Source: Rhodospirillaceae bacterium (GTDB lineage: Bacteria > Pseudomonadota > Alphaproteobacteria > Kiloniellales > DSM-21159). From it: DNA of 64,000 nt. Position numbers and translations under genes: made by a program. A model generated the notes under the pieces. That model saw only the letters and a list, made by a program, of their open reading frames with translations. It was not told where the DNA came from and searched no databases. The stretch is taken from positions 2,119,430 through 2,183,429 of the forward strand of contig CP030885.1 in the NCBI GenBank assembly GCA_006969625.1, written 5' to 3'. The first letter of the stretch is position 1. Each line of letters opens with the position of its first letter. Positions 59,806 through 64,000 of this stretch are shown one piece after another.

Positions 59806-59857
59806 GACCGCCGTGTCAGACCGCCGTGTCAGACCGCCGTGTCACACCGCCGTGAGG
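59806..59857. repeat. 13-bp tandem repeat at the 3' end of moeA
   Basis: Three perfect copies of GACCGCCGTGTCA (59806-59818, 59819-59831, 59832-59844) and a fourth degenerate copy (59845-59857). The moeA stop codon lies in the third copy. On the minus strand each perfect copy carries TGA. The unit is not a multiple of three, so copy-number change would alter the gene end or its downstream sequence. Confidence 0.85.
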
Positions 59858-61056
59858 CCGCCGGGAAACGGCAGCACCTCGACGGCGGCGCCGGCTGCCA
59901 GCGGGGCGGCGTGCGGCGCCCGCACGATCAGGCCGTCCGCCTTCGCCAGTGTGGCCAGCATCGAGCTGTCCTGCCTGGCGAAGGGCTCGGCCCGCAGCCG
60001 TCCGTCTGCGTCCCGCCACAGCTTTGCACGCAAATAGTCCTGGCGTCGATCATTGGCGCCGAGATCGTGGGTCAGCACGGCCGGCACCAAGGGATGCGGT
60101 GGCCGCTCGAGGCCCAACAGGCGGTCGAGAATCGGCCGCGCGAAGAGCAGGCCACAGACCAGGCTGGAGACCGGGTTGCCGGGCAGGCCGAGCATCGGCG
60201 TGCCCTTCAGGTGCCCGAACATCAGCGGCTTGCCCGGCCGCATGGCGATCCGCCAGAAGCCGAGGTCGAGGCCGTCCTCGCCTAGCACGTCGCGGATCAG
60301 GTCGTGCTCGCCGACCGAGGCGCCGCCGGTAGTGATCAGCAGGTCGGCGCCGGCCGCACCGGCCGCCAAAGCCCGGAGGGATTCCGCCGAGTCGCGCGCG
60401 ATGCCGAGGTTGAGGGCGGTACCGCCGCAGCTTTCGACCAGGGCGGCCAGTGCCAGCCCGTTGGAGGAGACGATCTGGTTCGGCCCGAGCGGATCCCCCG
60501 GCATCACCACCTCGTCGCCGGTGGCCAGGATGGCGACGCGCGGACGGCGGCGCACCCGCACCCAGGGGCGGTTCATCGCCGCCAGCAGGCCGAGGTCGCG
60601 CACGCTGACAACACGGCCGGCGGCCACGCCCACCGCGCCGGCCCGGAAGTCGAGGCCGGCCGGCCTGACGTAGGTGCCCTTGGCCGCCGACTGCCTGACC
60701 GTGACCTCCTGGCCCTGCGCTTCGGCATCTTCCTGGATGACGATGGTGTCCGCTCCGGCAGGCAGAGGTGCGCCGGTGAAGATGCGCACCGCCTCGCCCG
60801 GCTGCAGCGTCCCCGCATAGCTGCCGCCGGCCGGCACGTGGCCGACGACGCGCAGACGCGCCGGCACCTCGGCGACGTCCGCGGCGCGCACGGCATAGCC
60901 GTCCATGGCGCTCATGTCGGCCGGCGGCTGGGTCACCCGCGCGGCGACGTCCTCCGCCAGCACGCGGCCGAGCGCCTCGGGTAGCGCGAGGGTTTCGGCG
61001 GGCAGCGGCGCGAAGGCCGCCAGGATCCGGCTGAGCGCCTCCTCGACCGAGATCAT
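59842..61056 (-). CDS. moeA: Molybdopterin molybdenumtransferase
   Basis: A 404-residue enzyme that inserts molybdate into adenylylated molybdopterin. Landmarks in order: PADMSAMDGYAVR, GEAVRIFTGAPLPAGADTIV, ILATGDEVVMPGDPL, TTGGASVGEHDLI and GLPGNPVSSLVC. The start at MISVEEALSRI fits the family; a longer frame is a moaC shadow. Read from the trpGDC-moaC direction, it follows moaC. Confidence 0.95.
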   Translation of the reverse strand: MISVEEALSRILAAFAPLPAETLALPEALGRVLAEDVAARVTQPPADMSAMDGYAVRAADVAEVPARLRVVGHVPAGGSYAGTLQPGEAVRIFTGAPLPAGADTIVIQEDAEAQGQEVTVRQSAAKGTYVRPAGLDFRAGAVGVAAGRVVSVRDLGLLAAMNRPWVRVRRRPRVAILATGDEVVMPGDPLGPNQIVSSNGLALAALVESCGGTALNLGIARDSAESLRALAAGAAGADLLITTGGASVGEHDLIRDVLGEDGLDLGFWRIAMRPGKPLMFGHLKGTPMLGLPGNPVSSLVCGLLFARPILDRLLGLERPPHPLVPAVLTHDLGANDRRQDYLRAKLWRDADGRLRAEPFARQDSSMLATLAKADGLIVRAPHAAPLAAGAAVEVLPFPGGLTAV

Positions 61057-61087
61057 CCGCCGCGCTCCCTTGTCGGACCTTCGATCT

Positions 61088-61564
61088 TCACGCCGCCTCG
61101 AAGTCGCCCGACTTGCCGCCGGACTTGTGGGTGAGGCGCAGGTTCTCGATGCGCATGCCGCGGTCGACCGCCTTGCACATGTCATAGACGGTCAGCGCCG
61201 CCACGCCGGCGGCGGTCAGCGCCTCCATCTCGACGCCGGTGCGGCCCTTCAGCTTGCAGGTCGCCTCGACCTCGACCGCGTTGCGCTCGGGCAGCAGCCG
61301 CAGCTCGACCGAGACGGAGGTCAGCGCCAGGGGGTGGCACAGGGGGATCAGCTCGGGCGTCCGTTTGGCGCCCATGATGCCGGCGAGGCGCGCGACGGAC
61401 AGCACGTCGCCCTTCTTCATCCCGCCGGTCTCGATCAGGCGCAGGGTTTCCGCGCGCATCACCACCTCGGCCTTGGCGGTGGCGGTGCGTTCGGTCTCCG
61501 CCTTGCCGCCGACGTCGACCATGTGGGCGCGGCCCTGCTCGTCGAAGTGGGTGAAGTCGCTCAT
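61088..61564 (-). CDS. moaC: Cyclic pyranopterin monophosphate synthase
   Basis: A 158-residue enzyme that, with MoaA, makes cyclic pyranopterin monophosphate from GTP. Landmarks: [52 protein letters not shown] and [11 protein letters not shown]. Its start overlaps the trpC stop by four bases. Confidence 0.96.
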   Translation of the reverse strand: MSDFTHFDEQGRAHMVDVGGKAETERTATAKAEVVMRAETLRLIETGGMKKGDVLSVARLAGIMGAKRTPELIPLCHPLALTSVSVELRLLPERNAVEVEATCKLKGRTGVEMEALTAAGVAALTVYDMCKAVDRGMRIENLRLTHKSGGKSGDFEAA

Positions 61565-62363
61565 GCCGGCGTCTCGGCCGGGGCGAGCAGGCGGCGCACG
61601 GCCGCGGCGACGTCGGGCTGGCGCATGAAGGACTCGCCGATCAGGAAGGCGCGCGCCCCCTGGGTGCCCAGGTGGCGCAGGTCGTCGGCGGTGTAGATGC
61701 CGCTCTCGGCCACCAGCAGGCGGTCGGTCGGCACGCGCGGCGCCAGGGCGGCGAAGATCGCCAGCGAGACCTCCAGGGTCTTCAGGTTGCGGTTGTTGAT
61801 GCCGATCAGCGGCGAGGAAAGCGCCAAGGCGCGCTCCAGTTCGGGCGCATCGTGAACCTCGACAAGGACGTCCATGCCCAGGTTTAGCGCCGTGCGCTCC
61901 AGCTCGGCGGCCTGGGCATCCTCCAGCGCGGCCATGATCAGCAGCACGCAGTCAGCGCCAAGCGCCCGCGACTCCACGATCTGGTAAGGCTCCAGCATGA
62001 AGTCCTTGCGCAGGCAGGGCAGGGGCACGGCGGCGCGCGCCGCCTGCAGGTGCGCATCCTCGCCCTGGAAATACGGCGTGTCGGTCAGCACCGACAGGCA
62101 GGCGGCCCCACCCTCGCGGTAGGCTCGGGCGAGGTTGGCGGGATCGAAATCGTCGCGAATCAAGCCTTTGGAGGGTGAGGCTTTCTTGATCTCGCAGATG
62201 AGCGCCGGGGTGCCGGCTGCTGCCTTGTCCTCCAGCGCCCGGCGGAAGCCGCGCGGCGCGTCCGCTGCCGCTGCCGCTGTCTCGAGCTCGGCCAGAGGCC
62301 GCGCCGCCTGGCGCGCCGCCACCGCCGCGCGCTTGTCGGCGCAAATCCTCGCCAGCACGTCGC

Positions 62364-62367
<4 letters not shown>
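61561..62367 (-). CDS. trpC: Indole-3-glycerol phosphate synthase
   Basis: A 268-residue TIM-barrel enzyme of tryptophan synthesis. Landmarks: [20 protein letters not shown] with the catalytic Lys, [15 protein letters not shown], and [14 protein letters not shown]. The protein is not fused to trpF. It overlaps trpD by four bases (62364-62367) and moaC by four. Confidence 0.96.
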
Positions 62368-63425
<1,058 letters not shown>

Positions 63426-63435
63426 GCGCGGAGGT

Positions 63436-64000
63436 TTACGCGTTGCGGCCGCTCAGGCGCAAGAAGTTGGCGAGCAGCGCGTGGCCGTGCTCCGAGGCGA
63501 TGGATTCGGGATGGAACTGCACGCCGTAGACCGGCAGCTCGCGGTGGCGCATGCCCATGACGATGCCGTCTTCGGTCTCGGCGGTGACCTGCAGGCTGTC
63601 CGGCAGGTCCTCGCGCGCGACCACCAGGGAATGGTAGCGCGTCGCCGTGAAGTCCGCCGGCAGTCCTTCGAAGAGGTCGCTGCCGGCGTGACGCACGCGG
63701 CTGGTCTTGCCGTGCATCGGCACCGGGCCGCGCACCACGCGCCCGCCGAAGGCCTGGCCGATCGCCTGGTGGCCCAGGCAAACACCCAGGATCGGCACCT
63801 GTCCGGCGCCCTGGCGTATGACCTCCAGGCAGATGCCGGCGCGGTCCGGATCGCACGGCCCGGGCGACAACACGATGCCCTCCGGCCGCATCTCGAGGGC
63901 CTCCTCGGCGCTCAGGGCGTCATTGCGCCGGACCTCGATCTCCGCGCCAAGTTCGCCGAGGAAGTGGTACAGGTTGTATGTGAAGCTGTCGTAGTTGTCG
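63436..64000 (-). CDS. trpG: Anthranilate synthase component II (partial at window edge)
   Basis: A class I glutamine amidotransferase domain that supplies ammonia for anthranilate synthesis. It runs off the right edge. The visible N-terminal end reads [18 protein letters not shown], so only about five codons are missing. The nucleophile Cys is in [11 protein letters not shown], and the His-Glu pair in [10 protein letters not shown]. First visible gene of trpG-trpD-trpC-moaC-moeA-lexA. Confidence 0.95.
   Translation of the reverse strand, partial: DNYDSFTYNLYHFLGELGAEIEVRRNDALSAEEALEMRPEGIVLSPGPCDPDRAGICLEVIRQGAGQVPILGVCLGHQAIGQAFGGRVVRGPVPMHGKTSRVRHAGSDLFEGLPADFTATRYHSLVVAREDLPDSLQVTAETEDGIVMGMRHRELPVYGVQFHPESIASEHGHALLANFLRLSGRNA

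Overview
This window comes from a high-GC alphaproteobacterium, most likely of the Rhodospirillales or a related order. The evidence is the 14-gene nuo operon followed by birA, coaX and an RNase J gene, then mce and a DUF1467 gene, proS, lolC, lolD and dnaE, then rpsB to lpxB, then gltA, gltX, comEC, lexA, moeA, moaC and trpCDG. That order and an LpxI-type lipid A pathway are typical of alphaproteobacteria. The SOS box next to lexA has the alphaproteobacterial form GTTC-N7-GTTC. A bacteriochlorophyll-delivery (PucC/LhaA) transporter gene near the left edge points to a phototrophic organism or phototrophic ancestry. I cannot name the species.

Layout. Positions 1-2850: an unrecognised protein whose C-terminal half is an array of short repeated motifs, a PucC-family transporter, and a divergent peptide deformylase that overlaps the transporter by ATGA. 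Positions 2860-6380: an orphan pair (phosphopantetheinyl transferase and type II thioesterase), a flavin reductase and an AEC transporter. A tRNA-Asp with its own terminator follows, then a MmgE/PrpD family gene. Positions 8357-22820: nuoA to nuoN, all 14 complex I subunits on the + strand with many overlapping or closely spaced junctions. birA, coaX, rnj and mce continue in the same direction.

Positions 26763-30805 look like an accessory insert that separates DUF1467 from proS: an IS630-type element placed exactly between two convergent stop codons, a glutathione S-transferase, a candidate small RNA, an NCS2 purine permease and a small secreted protein. After it comes proS, lolC-lolD (lipoprotein release) and dnaE.

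Positions 38027-52983 are an envelope and translation block: rpsB, tsf, pyrH, frr, uppS, cdsA, dxr, rseP, bamA, an OmpH/Skp-like chaperone, lpxD, fabZ, lpxA, lpxI and lpxB. These couple ribosome factors, isoprenoid and phospholipid precursors, outer-membrane protein assembly and lipid A synthesis. From 52980 to the right edge most genes are on the minus strand (a DksA/TraR-type zinc protein, gltA, gltX, a probable frameshifted small gene, lexA, moeA, moaC, trpC, trpD, partial trpG). comEC is the one exception on the + strand.

Most of the window is conserved housekeeping DNA. The best candidate for something undescribed is the left edge, where a multivalent repeat-motif protein sits directly upstream of a PucC-type transporter and a translationally coupled, unusual deformylase. 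Secondary candidates are a possible small RNA at 28517-28691, a structured rpsB leader and a broken small gene at 56307-56664.
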